DNA of 64,000 nt. It comes from Ostrinia nubilalis (lineage: Eukaryota; Arthropoda; Insecta; Lepidoptera; Crambidae). The stretch covers positions 13,779,001 through 13,843,000 of the forward strand of contig NC_087093.1 in assembly GCF_963855985.1 (NCBI RefSeq). The letters run 5' to 3'. Both the position numbers and the translations under genes were made by a program. The notes beneath the pieces are model-generated. The model ran no database searches and had not been told where the DNA came from. It was given only the letters and a program-made list of their open reading frames with translations. Below, piece after piece: positions 22,252 through 33,334 of the stretch; within the stretch, counting starts at the first letter, position 1; every line of letters starts with the position of its first letter.

Positions 22252-22324
22252 TGCCTAAGGCGGGAATTGAACCCACGACCTTCCGCTTGCCGGGCGACTG
22301 CTCTTCCAACTGAGCTACTTAGAC
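22252..22324 (-). tRNA. tRNA-like sequence, probably a SINE head or tRNA pseudogene
   Basis: The minus strand folds as a tRNA: acceptor stem GTCTAAG/CTTAGGC (with wobble), D-arm GCTC/GAGC, T-arm GTGGG-TTCAATT-CCCGC, and A and B boxes TAGCTCAGTTGG and GGTTCAATTCC. The anticodon arm is poor: C replaces the invariant U33 and the outer pair is G-A. The nominal anticodon would be GGC (Ala). These defects argue for a tRNA-derived repeat rather than a working gene. Confidence 0.55.
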
Positions 22325-23277
22325 ACTGGATGAACCCGTCGAAATTTTCAAGTGTAATACACTGTTACGGCCAGCGTTTGTTTCAATTTATTTATAATTT
22401 TCAAAATTCAGCGAAGTGTTAACGCAAGAAATGGAAGGGTATGTATGACAGAAAGTGTCTGCTGCACTCGTACGAGTATACCTGCTTCCAATAACGCGTT
22501 ACATAATAATATCTATTTACTAAGAATTTCGAAAATGCGATTTAAAAAAATGTTTACTACATGAAAATAAATAAACCGTAAATCGTACTAAAATACATGT
22601 GAAAAAAGAATTTTTCACTGGTATTTTAGTACTGTTTAGTGCGTATAGAAATAAGCAACTTACATAAAGATCAAAGTTAAGCGATTAAGTACGTAATAAT
22701 AAACCATCTTTGCATTTCATTATTAGCGTCTGATTGTATAATTTCACAACCTGTTTCATTTGTGTTTTAATATTCCGTGTTATATTACCTATATCTATTA
22801 CCTATATCTTGTATAAGTATGTATAGTTAGATTTATATGTGATCCGTTGTAAGTTAGCGACACATGGCGTAACGTTACTCATAATTAAGTTCGCATGTGT
22901 TAATAATTGATAACAGCCACGTTAATCGATGTTATTAATTATGCTATGTGTCTGGCTGCTGCCGAATTAACTAAAACTGAGTTAGCCGTCAGTTTATAAA
23001 CTATCTAAATACCTACCTCCCCGAATTTACACGGGTGCAATGTAATATATCTACGCCTTCCTATTGAGTCACTTTATCTATTGATGAAAACCGCATTAAA
23101 ATCCGTTGTATAGTTTAAATATCTTACAGACAGACGAAACGACCTGTTTGTATATCTAAGTAAAATGAGATAGAGAAGAGATTATTAGAAGAAGTATTCA
23201 GTATAATGTAATGTAATGTAAAAATAATAATAATGTAGCCAGGTTGATTGTACATGTTACTGCAAATAAAATAAATT
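22325..23277. other. ABCG intron, nothing recognised
   Basis: AT-rich with simple runs. One short inverted match surrounds 22585-22635 (AAATCGTACTAAAATACATG versus GGTATTTTAGTAC). No coding blocks. Confidence 0.35.
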
Positions 23278-23402
23278 GTGTTTGGTAGAAGGTTAGACAA
23301 ACCTCGTAGGTATAGGTAAAATCATTTTGAGAATTCAAATTCGCCCATTTGACCCTAACTGAGCTACTTAAACCTACGAAGTTTGTCTAACCTACCAAAC
23401 AC
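23278..23402. repeat. 125-bp inverted repeat
   Basis: The left arm GTGTTTGGTAGAAGGTTAGA, continuing to CGTAGGT (23278-23311), pairs with 23372-23402 (ACCTACGAAGTTTGTCTAAC, then CAAACAC). The loop is 60 bp. Probably a small foldback element. No duplication could be assigned. Confidence 0.65.
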
Positions 23403-23944
23403 CCTGTATATCACTCCAAAAAGAATAATCTATTTTTGTGTATTCATTAAAATATGTCTGATACCCTACCTACACATTTTTCATGAGTGTATTTCACCTG
23501 AAAAAGGCTATTTTCAGTCTGTACCTAGCTACAATATATTTTTCCCTTACGATATATTTTTGCGCGCGTTCTAAAAAATAATTCACGTAATTGGAAGCTA
23601 GACAAGGGCCCTAGTTACAAATTTAATTTCCTTATCTAAACAAGTTTATTATTTTATACGATTTCGTACAGAATTGTGAAGGTACAATTTAGGAACTTAT
23701 CAAGGTTCAGTACTGAAAGTAAGTATTATAGGTCTTGTATATTAGACGGCCGTCTGGTTTGCTAGTTGATGTATCTACGAGCCAGCTGTGGTTGTTAGTT
23801 CAAATTCCGCCAGGGGCAAATGTTTGTACTTATAATAAACTGGAAATTATGTTGGGAGTTTCAAACGTTCTCAGAGAAGTTATCTTGATGATCATCAACA
23901 TATATATTAACAGTGTAACAGTTACAAAAATATTATTTTACTAA

Positions 23945-24054
23945 AGCCTGGTCTGTGAGCACGTAGAATTTTATACATACTAATTACGCGCTAGCGATAA
24001 GGATGGGTAGCTTGGGGTCATAGGACAAAATTCTACGTGCTCACAGACCAGACT
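23945..24054. mobile_element. MITE with AGYCTGGTCTGTGAGCACG termini
   Basis: Arms of about 26 bp (AGCCTGGTCTGTGAGCACGT, then AGAATTTT) are inverted at 24025-24054. It is 110 bp long and non-coding. Confidence 0.75.
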
Positions 24055-24552
24055 ATAACAAAAATTCACGCAAGCGCAACCGCTGGAAAAGCTAGTCTAT
24101 TATAATCAGAGAAACTTATTTTGCAAGAGGATAATTGTGGCGTGGTTAGGAGTAGTCTGTTTAGTAGATCGCTTACTTCACACGTAATATCAGGGTTTGG
24201 TAATTCTTGGGGTTTCAGTGGGCGTTTTTTCGTATTCCCATTTTCTTTCTAGGTTTTTCTTTGAAATTTTTCCTGGTATCAGGAAAAAGTTTCGTCGAGT
24301 CTATTAAACATGAGGTTCAAGCTAATATATTTTCGGAAATTTTCATTAGAAATCCTTATTAATGCCAATCTGATTATATCATAATCTTTTTAAGCAAAAT
24401 TTCTGATAATATTACCTACTCATTAGAGCCTTATATTTTCTGGAATGCTACCTAATTAAGACAATTTTAAAATGAACCTAGGTACTTATTACTTTAATAC
24501 TTGGTCTTAAACGTCGTATGTCTGATTAGTCATTACTCATTAGTCGTTGTAG

Positions 24553-24771
24553 GATAAAAAAGACACTATAAATGCCAAAGTTTGGATGTCTGGATGTCTG
24601 AATGTTTGTTACTCATTCACGCAAAAACTACTGAACGGATTTTGATGAAACTTTACAGTATTATTTTTTATATCCCAAAATAACATAGGCTATAATTTAT
24701 GACGATCTGTGACAAACTAACTTTCACGCGAGTGAAACTTAGTTTGAAAAGAAACCGCGGGCAAAAGCTAG
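24553..24771 (+). mobile_element. Helitron-like non-autonomous fragment, CTAG 3' end
   Basis: It contains the lepidopteran repeat blocks CGGATTTTGATGAAACTTTA and AACCGCGGGCAAAAGCTAG followed by T. The CTRR end with a T after it fits a Helitron 3' terminus. The 5' end is not clear. Confidence 0.5.
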
Positions 24772-24998
24772 TTATCTATATTATGATTTCAGTAGACAGC
24801 TTAGGCTTAGACCCCTACTCAATCTAAGTATAGATAAACATAATACAAAAATAGGATTTGGTGGTTGTATAATGTAAACAATTTGGCATTATGACTTAGG
24901 CTGAGCTCACTATATCTTATTTCGAAATATACTATTATGCTAAGAAAGCTTTTGTACGTAGGTATCTGTAAAAGCTCTTAAAATAAATTAAGCTCTTA

Positions 24999-25116
24999 GG
25001 CTGAGTTGCACCACCTAACTTTAACGGTAACTATAACGATAACCGGTGCTTATTGTGTGGAGTTTGACAGTTGTTTGACGTTTGTTAAAGTTAAAGTAAG
25101 ATGGTGCAACCCAGCC
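24999..25116. mobile_element. PIF/Harbinger-like MITE (GGCTGAGTTGCACCA family)
   Basis: Inverted ends are GGCTGAGTTGCACCACCTAA and complement GGCTGGGTTGCACCATCTTA. The TTA duplication is on both sides (24996-24998, 25117-25119). It is 118 bp and related to 6720-6826. Confidence 0.85.
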
Positions 25117-25119
25117 TTA

Positions 25120-27383
25120 AAATCACAACAGCTAATAGAATTTAATAATACTCTTTTGAAATATTGAATTAATTAGTGAATAGAGAGAGGTTGTCTTTGT
25201 AATCTCAACCTAATGCAACGAAAACGTTGTAAAATGTATAAGTAAATACTTGATATAATATTATTTATTAACGTCAACATAAACTTAAACAGTCATCTAA
25301 TGGTAAGATCGCCTGTTTCAGTCTCAGAGGTCCTGCATTTGAGTCCCTGTGGGGGCAACATTTTCAGTTCGGCTTGGATGGTTTTAAGCCGTGTTACTTA
25401 ACACCGTACCTAATTTCACAATGTTTGCAATTTCAAACAAAATGTACTACTTAAGTATCGATTTATATGTAGGTAGAATTATAATATTCCTTTACTGACT
25501 GTAAGTTCCCGCTACACGCCGCTTTTCTTAGAATTTTCCGGGTATCTGAAATTACTGAATAATACAAATACCCCCATTCACTTTGAGGAAGGCCCGGGTC
25601 ATGATTATATATTATATAAGTATAATAACATACGCCCAGTTTATGTTACGAGTGTATTGAGCCTAGCCTGGATTGTGGCAATAAATAGATAAAAATACTA
25701 AGGCAAAAAGGTTTTGGATAAAAGACCTTATTTTGATATCTTTTCGTGCTATTCTTAATAGAAACGATATTCTGTAATTCTTGGATAAAGATGTAAGGTA
25801 ATAGAATTGCTTAGGGCCCATGCACACTACGTCTTTTTCTGGCACTAAGCATTTGTAATTGAAAATAATAATCTGGGGGCACTGTAGTGCCTCTGCCACG
25901 AGCCAAGCGACACAAGTAACGAACGGTGATTACATTTTTCACCTTACACCCATGTTACGATAGAGAAACGTACATGCCACATTTTTGATTGACCACACAT
26001 GTAATGCTATTTGCATTTGATTTGATTTGATTGTGGTGTAGAGTTTTTAAAATTAGGGAGAGTAGAGTTAGAAGCTTGGCTCTATATGAGATCTGATAAT
26101 TTTATCACGGCGGACCTTAAGATCTCGTCTTGGCAACATTTGACATGAAAATGTTTTTAGTAGGGTTCTTCTTACAAAAATTTAAGATGCAATTATTAAT
26201 TATCAACTTTCGTGTTGCATAATTTTATTTAATTTAAACAGGTTTTAACGCCATACGCGGATAGGTAACACTGAAATATTAAGATTTATATGCTACACTA
26301 GCGGCCGCCCGCGACTTCGTACGCGTGGATCCCGTTTTACCCCCTTAGGGGTAGCATACCGTCCAGTGGTTTAGGCTGTGCGTTGATAGATCATTGTCAG
26401 TCAGTCAGTCAGTTTATTTAATTCAGTGTCGATGTCGTCTTAGACGCCTGACATTTTTTTTTTGGTATTTCTAGTTACTTAACCAGTATTAATATCCAGT
26501 TAAAATCCATTAAGATAAGCAAGGCTAAATGCGTAAGTATGTCATTGCCAGGATCAAGGACTGACACCAATTAGACGTAGGTATGGTATTAACTTGTAGA
26601 GAACTAAATAGATTAATTGACGTGTTTACGTTGTTTATGATCTGAAACGGTTGTTGTAGTCACGTGTTGTAATGGATCTAGTCATTATCCTAGACATGCA
26701 ATCTTCTTCTAGTGCAAATTTATTATTTTATAAATTATTTTATGTCCTGTAAGACAGTATTTTTTATACTCGGCCATCTTCCTTTTAGATAAAATAACTT
26801 ATCCCAGGATAATCTTACATTAATGAGAAAAACATCAGTATTTTAACAGATTAATAAAATCTCTCTCTCTATCCCAAAGTCGTGATAAAAAAAACCATAC
26901 TAACACACAAGCAAAAAGGACAGTAACTAAGCTGGTACTAACGCAAACTAACTTTGTTTAACATAAGTATGACAGACACAAATGTTACATAGGTTTGCTC
27001 TTTTTAGCTTAAAGGCATGATTTGTGGGCGCCCATTATGTTACAGCAAAAACTATTTTGGTATGTACAACTTTCCCATCCATACAGAAAAATTACAAAAA
27101 TAATTGTTGCCGTAGGCGGTTTTCGCTACTTCACCTAGCGAAGGACATACAAATTTTTTTCGGCTCTGGCACCCAATATTTTCAAGAATGGTGAATGCTG
27201 AGGGCTCTTGCTCAAAATATAAAAAATGAGTGTAAGGGTGCCCTGAGTGGGGCTCGAACCACGGCATAGGGAGTTGTTGGAGGAAGGGAACCTGACTTAG
27301 GTTAGGGCAAAATCGGCAAGGAACGTTACGGTCACTTAAAGAGGTCGAAAGTTTTAATGAATATCATAATAATAAGATAGAAT
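25120..27383. other. ABCG intron, mostly unassigned
   Basis: tRNA-like B-box relics occur near 25335-25365 (plus) and 27243-27275 (minus, GTGGTTCGAGCC). There is a GTCA microsatellite near 26397-26412. The LINE at 27384 has its truncated 5' junction somewhere in 27275-27383. No exons. Confidence 0.4.
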
Positions 27384-29252
27384 TTGGCTGCTAAATCAAA
27401 TCATCTTCGAAACATGATTTTAAATTCTAATAATAAAGCTAAGGCTACGTGGAACATAATAAATAAACAAACATGTAAAAATAAATCGAAGGATAACACT
27501 TTTTCACTGAAAATCGGAAACGAAATTATAAATTCCGATACAGAAGTTGCAACCACATTTGAGACATTCTTCTCCAATATTGCGTCTGAAACAACTAAAG
27601 AACTGAATTCATCACCAGTTCTTGCAGAGTCTCTTTTAAAATCTAATGTCACCGAGTGCCAGTGTCTGCTCCAGTTCAGGCATATAGATTGTAATACAAT
27701 AATTAAAACCTTTAGAGAATTAAATATGAAAAAAACTGAGGACCTTTGGGGAATCTCCGTCAGTATAATTGGAACAATTATTGACACCATAGCTCCTCAC
27801 CTTGCATTCATTTTTAATACATGTATTGATCAAGGTTGCTTTCCTAGCTTAATGAAGTTAAGTAAAATAATTCCATTGTTCAAGGCTGGTGACAAATGTG
27901 ACCCCTCTAATTTTCGACCGATTTCTATTCTACCAGTACTTAGCAAAATTTTCGAGAAAATTATTTTCCACCAACTTCTATCTCACTTCATTTTTAACAA
28001 ATTATTACACAATAAGCAATTTGGTTTTACGAAAGGTAGAAGTACTACTGACGCTGGGGTAGCACTATTGAAACACGTCTTTGATGCTTGGGAGAGTAAA
28101 AAGGACGCTGTTGGTATTTTCTGTGATCTTTCAAAAGCGTTTGATTGTGTAGACCACCAAACCTTACTAAACAAATTGCGACATTATGGTGTTTCGAATA
28201 AGTCACTTGATCTGCTGAACTCGTATCTCACAGGCAGAAAACAAAAAGTTTGTATTAACGGAACTGAGTCTTCTGGAGCACCTCTTACTATGGGTGTGCC
28301 GCAGGGATCAATATTGGGACCTTTGCTATTTCTTATTTACATTAATGACCTTCCTTACTTTGTAAAAGATCTGTGTGATATTGTGTTATTTGCTGATGAC
28401 ACATCTCTCATTTTCAAAGTTGATAGAGGTAAAGTAAATTTTGACGATATTAATAACACACTCTCACAGGTTCTACATTGGTTCACTGTTAACAACTTAT
28501 TGTTAAATGCAAACAAAACTAAGTGCATTAAATTTACCTTACCTAATGTGAGGCAGGTTTCCACGCAATTAATGGTGAAGAATGAACCATTAAATAGCAT
28601 AAATTCCACAACATTCCTGGGAATCACTTTAGATGCTAAACTTCAATGGGGTCCTCATATTGAAACTCTGTCAAAAAGGCTCAGTTCGGCTGCTTTTGCA
28701 GTGAGAAAGATAAGGCAATTAACTGACATTGAAACGGCAAGGCTAGTATATTTTAGCTATTTTCATAGTATAATGTCATACGGCATATTGTTGTGGGGCT
28801 CAGCCGCGGACATTGAAACTGTGTTTGTTCTGCAGAAGAGAGCAGTGCGGGCCATTTATAACCTTGGACCCCGATTTTCCTTGAAAGATTTTTTTAAGGA
28901 AATAAACATACTGACAGTAGCTTCACAGTTCATTTATGAAAACCTTTTATATGTCCGCAAAAATATAGAGCAATTCACGAAAAAGAGCGATTTGCATAAC
29001 TTTAATACAAGAAACAAAAATAAACTTGCCGTTCCAAATTTCAGATTGCATAAGATTGGTAATTCATTTATGGGAAAATGTATTAAATTCTTTAATAAAT
29101 TACCACAAACTGTTGTAGAACTACCCATTCATAAATTCAAAGCACATATTAAAAGTACCTTAATGAAAAAGGGCTACTATAAAGTCGATGATTATTTAAA
29201 AGATAAAAATGTTTGGGATACGTTACTGCCTAGCTCGCATAAATATTTATAA
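27384..29252 (+). CDS. Non-LTR retrotransposon reverse transcriptase (ORF2, 5' truncated)
   Basis: 622 open codons follow a TAG at 27378; the first codon is TTG, so this is a truncated frame and not a true start. It encodes the RT of a Jockey-superfamily-like LINE: FRPISILPVLSKIFEK near residues 177-192, GFTKGRST near 214-221, FCDLSKAFDCVDH near 246-258, MGVPQGSILGPLLFLIYIND near 303-322 and the catalytic FADD at 336-339. The thumb and C-terminal domain (FLGITLD, SYGILLWGSA, KRAVRAI) follow to a natural stop. The N-terminal endonuclease is missing. It uses target-primed reverse transcription in trans only, since it cannot nick DNA. It lies in the intron between ABCG exons on the opposite strand. 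Confidence 0.9.
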   Translation: MAAKSNHLRNMILNSNNKAKATWNIINKQTCKNKSKDNTFSLKIGNEIINSDTEVATTFETFFSNIASETTKELNSSPVLAESLLKSNVTECQCLLQFRHIDCNTIIKTFRELNMKKTEDLWGISVSIIGTIIDTIAPHLAFIFNTCIDQGCFPSLMKLSKIIPLFKAGDKCDPSNFRPISILPVLSKIFEKIIFHQLLSHFIFNKLLHNKQFGFTKGRSTTDAGVALLKHVFDAWESKKDAVGIFCDLSKAFDCVDHQTLLNKLRHYGVSNKSLDLLNSYLTGRKQKVCINGTESSGAPLTMGVPQGSILGPLLFLIYINDLPYFVKDLCDIVLFADDTSLIFKVDRGKVNFDDINNTLSQVLHWFTVNNLLLNANKTKCIKFTLPNVRQVSTQLMVKNEPLNSINSTTFLGITLDAKLQWGPHIETLSKRLSSAAFAVRKIRQLTDIETARLVYFSYFHSIMSYGILLWGSAADIETVFVLQKRAVRAIYNLGPRFSLKDFFKEINILTVASQFIYENLLYVRKNIEQFTKKSDLHNFNTRNKNKLAVPNFRLHKIGNSFMGKCIKFFNKLPQTVVELPIHKFKAHIKSTLMKKGYYKVDDYLKDKNVWDTLLPSSHKYL

Positions 29253-29455
29253 CTTTGTACACTTTAAAGCATGTAAACCTTTGAAAAAGAGGCTGACAAT
29301 AGTGACTGAGTTTCTTGCGCTGCTTCTTCTCAGCACTGGCCCATTTATTGTCCTGAAGCAGTGGTAGGGTTAATACTGGGACGTGTAAAAGTGCTTTTTT
29401 TAAGCCTATTTACAGAAATAAATGAGTTTTAATGAGTTTTAATGAGTTTTTTTAA
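27384..29455 (+). mobile_element. 5'-truncated Jockey-like LINE with short-repeat 3' tail
   Basis: The RT frame is followed by a ~170-bp 3' UTR and three tandem AATGAGTTTT units at about 29421-29450. A tail of short repeats instead of poly(A) is typical of some arthropod LINE clades. Truncation at the 5' end reflects incomplete reverse transcription. The exact clade cannot be fixed without a tree. Confidence 0.8.
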
Positions 29456-30311
29456 AGACATAATAATTAAGTTAGGAATATGAAAAATATTATAATAATA
29501 TATTGCGAGTGATAAATAATAACAAGTATTTACAGCGTAGATTTGTTCAAGTACTTTCGCAATTGTATTTACAGGCATACAATTTATATTACTGCATAAA
29601 CATCAAAGTTCAATGTTAGAAATTTACATTCAAAGTGATTTAACTTAACATTAATTTGGTTCTACGCAATCAAGTATCTCTTAGATCTCCAGTTTATTGA
29701 CATCAACAAAATTAACTGGCCACTTTTCAAACAACTGAAGTGATAATAATGGTACAACTCAAATTTTAGTAAAAGCAAGTTAACTTACTTTTGGTAAGTG
29801 AGTGTAAATTTACTTTATAGTAAGGATTCTTAACTCTGTTATTAAACCGAAAGACTTTATTGTTTGAGATGTACCGAAAGAAATTATTTGATATGCACTT
29901 ATTATTATGAAAGAGTCATTAAGAACACGCAAGTACCGTTCTTGCTGAAGAACAAAAGTACTAGTCTAGCGTTTCTAAAGAGTATTAAGTAGTAAAACTC
30001 TAAACTTTTCTTCTATTTATCCACAGCAACGACCCGATTAAACTAACTTTACGAGAAGCCATAAACATCCGACACGACTCAATTGATGAAAATTGAAATT
30101 CAAATAAGTTCAGTTTACAGCTGTGATGCTAATCGTGCCGCAATAAAACTATAAATGAAGTTGTTACATTATCGCCTTAAGTAGCCTTTACTAAATTAAT
30201 AGGTTATGCTCGCGCCTTTACCTGTTTACGTGAAATTCAGTTAGTCACAGAAAAACCAACTTTCTTGACGTTGTTTGTTAATTTGGTCAATTTACTCAAT
30301 ATCGTTGTAAT
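29456..30311. other. ABCG intron, nothing recognised
   Basis: AT-rich, with no coding blocks or clear repeat ends. Confidence 0.35.
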
Positions 30312-30432
30312 TTATCATCATCATTTTTTCAGCCGTAGGACGTCCACAGCTGAACATAGGCCTCCCTCCCCCAATGATTTCCACAATGGCCGGTTGATGG
30401 CGGCCTGCAACCAGCGCCTTCCTGCTACGTTT
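30312..30432 (-). mobile_element. RTE-like LINE 3' fragment
   Basis: TTTTTCAGCCGTAGGACGTC, then TGAACATAGGCCTCC and GGCGGCCTGCAACCAGCGCC, is the reverse complement of the RTE 3' region seen complete at 35505-35760. Confidence 0.7.
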
Positions 30433-30545
30433 GTCGTAATTAAAGCCCTAAAAATAATGCAACTAAGTTTCAGTTGATAATTTTTGTGTAACAGAGAGAG
30501 ATAGTCCAATCCTCCCAATCTTCACAGCTATAATATTAGTAGGAT

Positions 30546-30753
30546 AGTGCCAGCCGGTGATTACCCTGTGTTCTGGCCAATCAAAGGGCTCGAACAAGGT
30601 CCAGGGAACGGATCGTAATAAACAAGGGACTTCACGAGCTGATAAGACGCTATAAAATTAGCTCCCTTAATGAGCGTCCCTTTGTTAGTAGGTTAAGTGT
30701 TTCGTAAGAGACGAGGATAGCCCTTAAATTGAGGCTTATGGTGGTGAAGACGT
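30546..30753 (+). repeat. Direct repeat, copy 1, in the ABCG intron
   Basis: It shares with 31236-31423 a long co-linear block including CTTCACGAGCTGATAAG, ATAAAATTAGCTCC, TTAATGAGCGTCCCTTTGT and GGTTAAGTGTTTCGTAA. The copies lie about 690 bp apart. No ORF. Confidence 0.8.
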
Positions 30754-30815
30754 GTAAGCGGAAATTGAAATGAACTGATTTATAAAATACAGATTTTTTT
30801 AAAATACAGTCGTAC

Positions 30816-30865
30816 GAGGCCTATGTTCAGCAGTGGACGTCCTATGCCTGAATTGATGATGTTGA
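30816..30865 (+). mobile_element. RTE-like LINE 3' tip
   Basis: GAGGCCTATGTTCAGCAGTG, then GACGTCC, ends in a GATGATG-type tail. Confidence 0.6.
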
Positions 30866-31235
30866 GTAGTGTGGATCCTGCTCTTCATCACGTTTTCCAA
30901 TGTTATTGTTAGTTTATGATGACAATTCATAATACAAAGATACGATACTTGTTTAGTCGAAGTTTTCCCTTGAGGCAAAGCACATCAGGCAGTGTTCAGG
31001 ATCAAAAATGTATTGCTGTCTGTATTATGAATTATGATGTTGTATCGGTTGGTAATAGAAGATTTTTCTTATGATTAATTTTTATGCATTAACTACCATA
31101 AAAGCCCATTTAAATTTTTTCAAGGTCTCTGAAAATGTGCTTAATTATAATCAAATCAAATCTATTTTGACCAGAATTTTAGCACATTATAGTTGGCACA
31201 TTTTTCTCTAAGTTGTCCATTTTAAACGCACTCGT

Positions 31236-31423
31236 AGGGTTGTCGGTGATTTCCCCGTGTCACCCTATACCCAATCAAAGTGCTTGACAATAAACAAGGG
31301 GCTTCACGAGCTGATAAGGCGCAATAAAATTAGCTCCTTTAATGAGCGTCCCTTTGTCGGAGGTTAAGTGTTTCGTAACAGATGGCGACGGCCCTTAAAT
31401 TTAGGTTTATAGTTGATGGTGAA
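31236..31423 (+). repeat. Direct repeat, copy 2, in the ABCG intron
   Basis: Second copy of the 30546-30753 block. It lies about 420 bp upstream of the exon at 31844-32033 in plus coordinates. The shared core is well conserved while the edges diverge. Confidence 0.8.
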
Positions 31424-31843
31424 TAGAGTGAAAGTCACTAATTTGCATTATTTTAGGTGCGTCTCCGTATAGTAGTTAGAGAGTTAGACTGGGACAAAAG
31501 GCCTAAGTTAAATTCCAGTACAGGGGTCATAAATTAGAAAATTGTACAGTGTAATTTTGTGTAAATGATGCTATGAGATTGATTTTCGGACTTAACGAGG
31601 CAGGTATTTGACCGCAATCGCACCTAGTGTTAAGTGAAATGCAATCTAGGATGGGACATATCTGCCCTGTAAGTGCATTCACTCTCGCTTTGAAAAGGCC
31701 CGAATTATAGTGTTCAGGAAATATTAACACGCTATTTTGTCGATTTTGCCCACACATTTTGACGTCGATAAGAGTAGGTAATCACGGCGCGCATCTTAAC
31801 CCTGCAGATGATGATGATCATAATGAACAATTTTATCACTTAC

Positions 31844-32033
31844 AATAAGTTCCTTCTCAGCCCTCCCAAGTTCTTTGCCCAGCTTGAGGTCAGCTGCGAT
31901 CCTCATCAGCTCAAGCGCGGACAGTCGCGGCTGCAGCATGTCGTCCTGCATGATGTAGCTGCTGAGTTTCTTGAACACCCTCATTTCTCTCGCGTGGCCG
32001 TTTACTGTGATCCTGCCGCTGACGCCATTTGAC
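31844..32033 (-). CDS. ABCG half-transporter, exon encoding the Q-loop region
   Basis: The 190-bp exon lies between acceptor TACCCATTCCAG and donor GTAAGT. The first base completes the Thr codon begun in exon 32447-32564. It encodes GRITVNGHAREMRVFKKLSS, then the Q-loop YIMQDDMLQPRLSALELM and IAADLKLGKELGRAEKELI, ending in phase 0. This matches the stretch between Walker A and signature in ABCG1/ABCG4-like and insect ABCG proteins, where the Q-loop Gln couples ATP hydrolysis to the membrane domain. The intron to the 5' exon is only 413 bp; the one to the 3' exon is 9749 bp. Confidence 0.95.
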
Positions 32034-32446
32034 CTGGAATGGGTATTTGAAATTGGAGAATCTCTCACAACAGATGAAAAGTAGTTCATAGGTACGCCTC
32101 GTTCGGCATTGCTTAGTTTGGGACGTCATGTAAAATGTCCAAGGATCTAAATTACTATAATCCAAATGGTCTTGTACTAATGTACTCGTTTATGAATATA
32201 GGTACCTATTAATAAAGGCTATCGTCTTACTGACTGATCTATCAACACACCGCGCAGACTGCTGAGCGGCATGCAGATTGTTATTAAGGTTGTACCTAGG
32301 CATGAAACGAGACCCTCGTTTGAACGGAGTATTTTAGTGTTTGATGGGGATAGAAGGTGAGTATGTTATCCCAAATTTAACACGTGGGAAGCTGCAGACA
32401 AAACCTAGTAATAATAATAAAAGTCTCATGATGTGTTTGTCCTTAC

Positions 32447-32564
32447 GTGTATCCAGCAAGAATATTGAGGAGGGTAGACTTGCCGGCGCCGGAAGGTCCG
32501 AGGATGCAGGTCAGCTCGCCGGAGCGGAACTCCCCTGACACGTGGTGCAGAATCCGACGTTCAC
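32447..32564 (-). CDS. ABCG half-transporter, exon encoding Walker A
   Basis: The 118-bp exon lies between acceptor AATTTTTTGTCCCAG and donor GTAAGG. It encodes [20 protein letters not shown], then [28 protein letters not shown] is the Walker A P-loop that binds the ATP phosphates. It starts two bases into a codon, so at least one coding exon must lie upstream (plus coordinates above 32564). I did not find it up to 64000. Together the four exons encode about 204 residues of one NBD, all with intact catalytic motifs, so I read it as a functional host gene. Confidence 0.95.
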
Positions 32565-33334
32565 CTGGGACAAAAAATTAGGAAAAACAGGTTAGATTTT
32601 CCTCTGATTTAGTGCCTACCTATGAGATAAACGCTGACTCAAATGGAATATGTTTGTTTTTGTTCGATAAGAAAAGGTACTGCTAGAATAGGGTGGTTTG
32701 GCACAATATGGTACTGCTGATGCTTTGATCTACACTCCTGACTCTACACTCTCGATTGATTTAATAGTTTAATAGTTGACCCTCAAGCCTTTGAGTTAAT
32801 TTTTTCCCAAAGTCTATGAATGTAAATCTAAATGTTTCTAAGTTAGTAAAAGTCTCTTCAAAACTTTTTCCTGTTACCACACCTCTAAAAAACTTGTCCT
32901 TACTGCCCCAAAAATCCGCCTTATACACTTATGATTAAAGTTAGTACTCAGCCCGAACAAAACAAAAACTTCCCAAACTTTTCAGAATGGAGACCGTTTT
33001 CTTAGCGATGTACGTAGTTAAAACTATCACGTTCTTACTCGAAAAGTTTTAGTGCCACTACACATAAACACTTAAGCACTGTGCACTTTTGTGAAATTCG
33101 TTTCAGTGCTTCATAGTCGGGATTGCTTTGAAGAATGGGGATTGGGGATTGTTCACTTTGAAAACATATCTACTTATGCTTTATGGTAAACATATTTTGC
33201 TGGTGCTGCCATCATGCCAAAGTTGTTTTGTTCCTAGTTTTCCTACGTGCCTGTTGGAAGTAGATTGGCTAGTCTATACTTCTATACTATTATTATTAAT
33301 ATAGATAGTATAGAAGTATAGAATTATCTATATT
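32565..33334. other. Intron upstream of the Walker A exon, nothing recognised
   Basis: AT-rich, with no coding blocks. A short inverted run of TATAGAAGTATAGA-type sequence at 33273-33334 abuts the Helitron-like element. Confidence 0.4.

Noticed and set aside
22252..22324. Functional tRNA-Ala gene
   Set aside because: C at position 33 and a weak anticodon stem; kept only as a tRNA-like repeat.
31808..32032. Plus-strand open frame
   Set aside because: Antisense of the ABCG Q-loop exon.
32341..32538. Plus-strand open frame
   Set aside because: Antisense of the Walker A exon.
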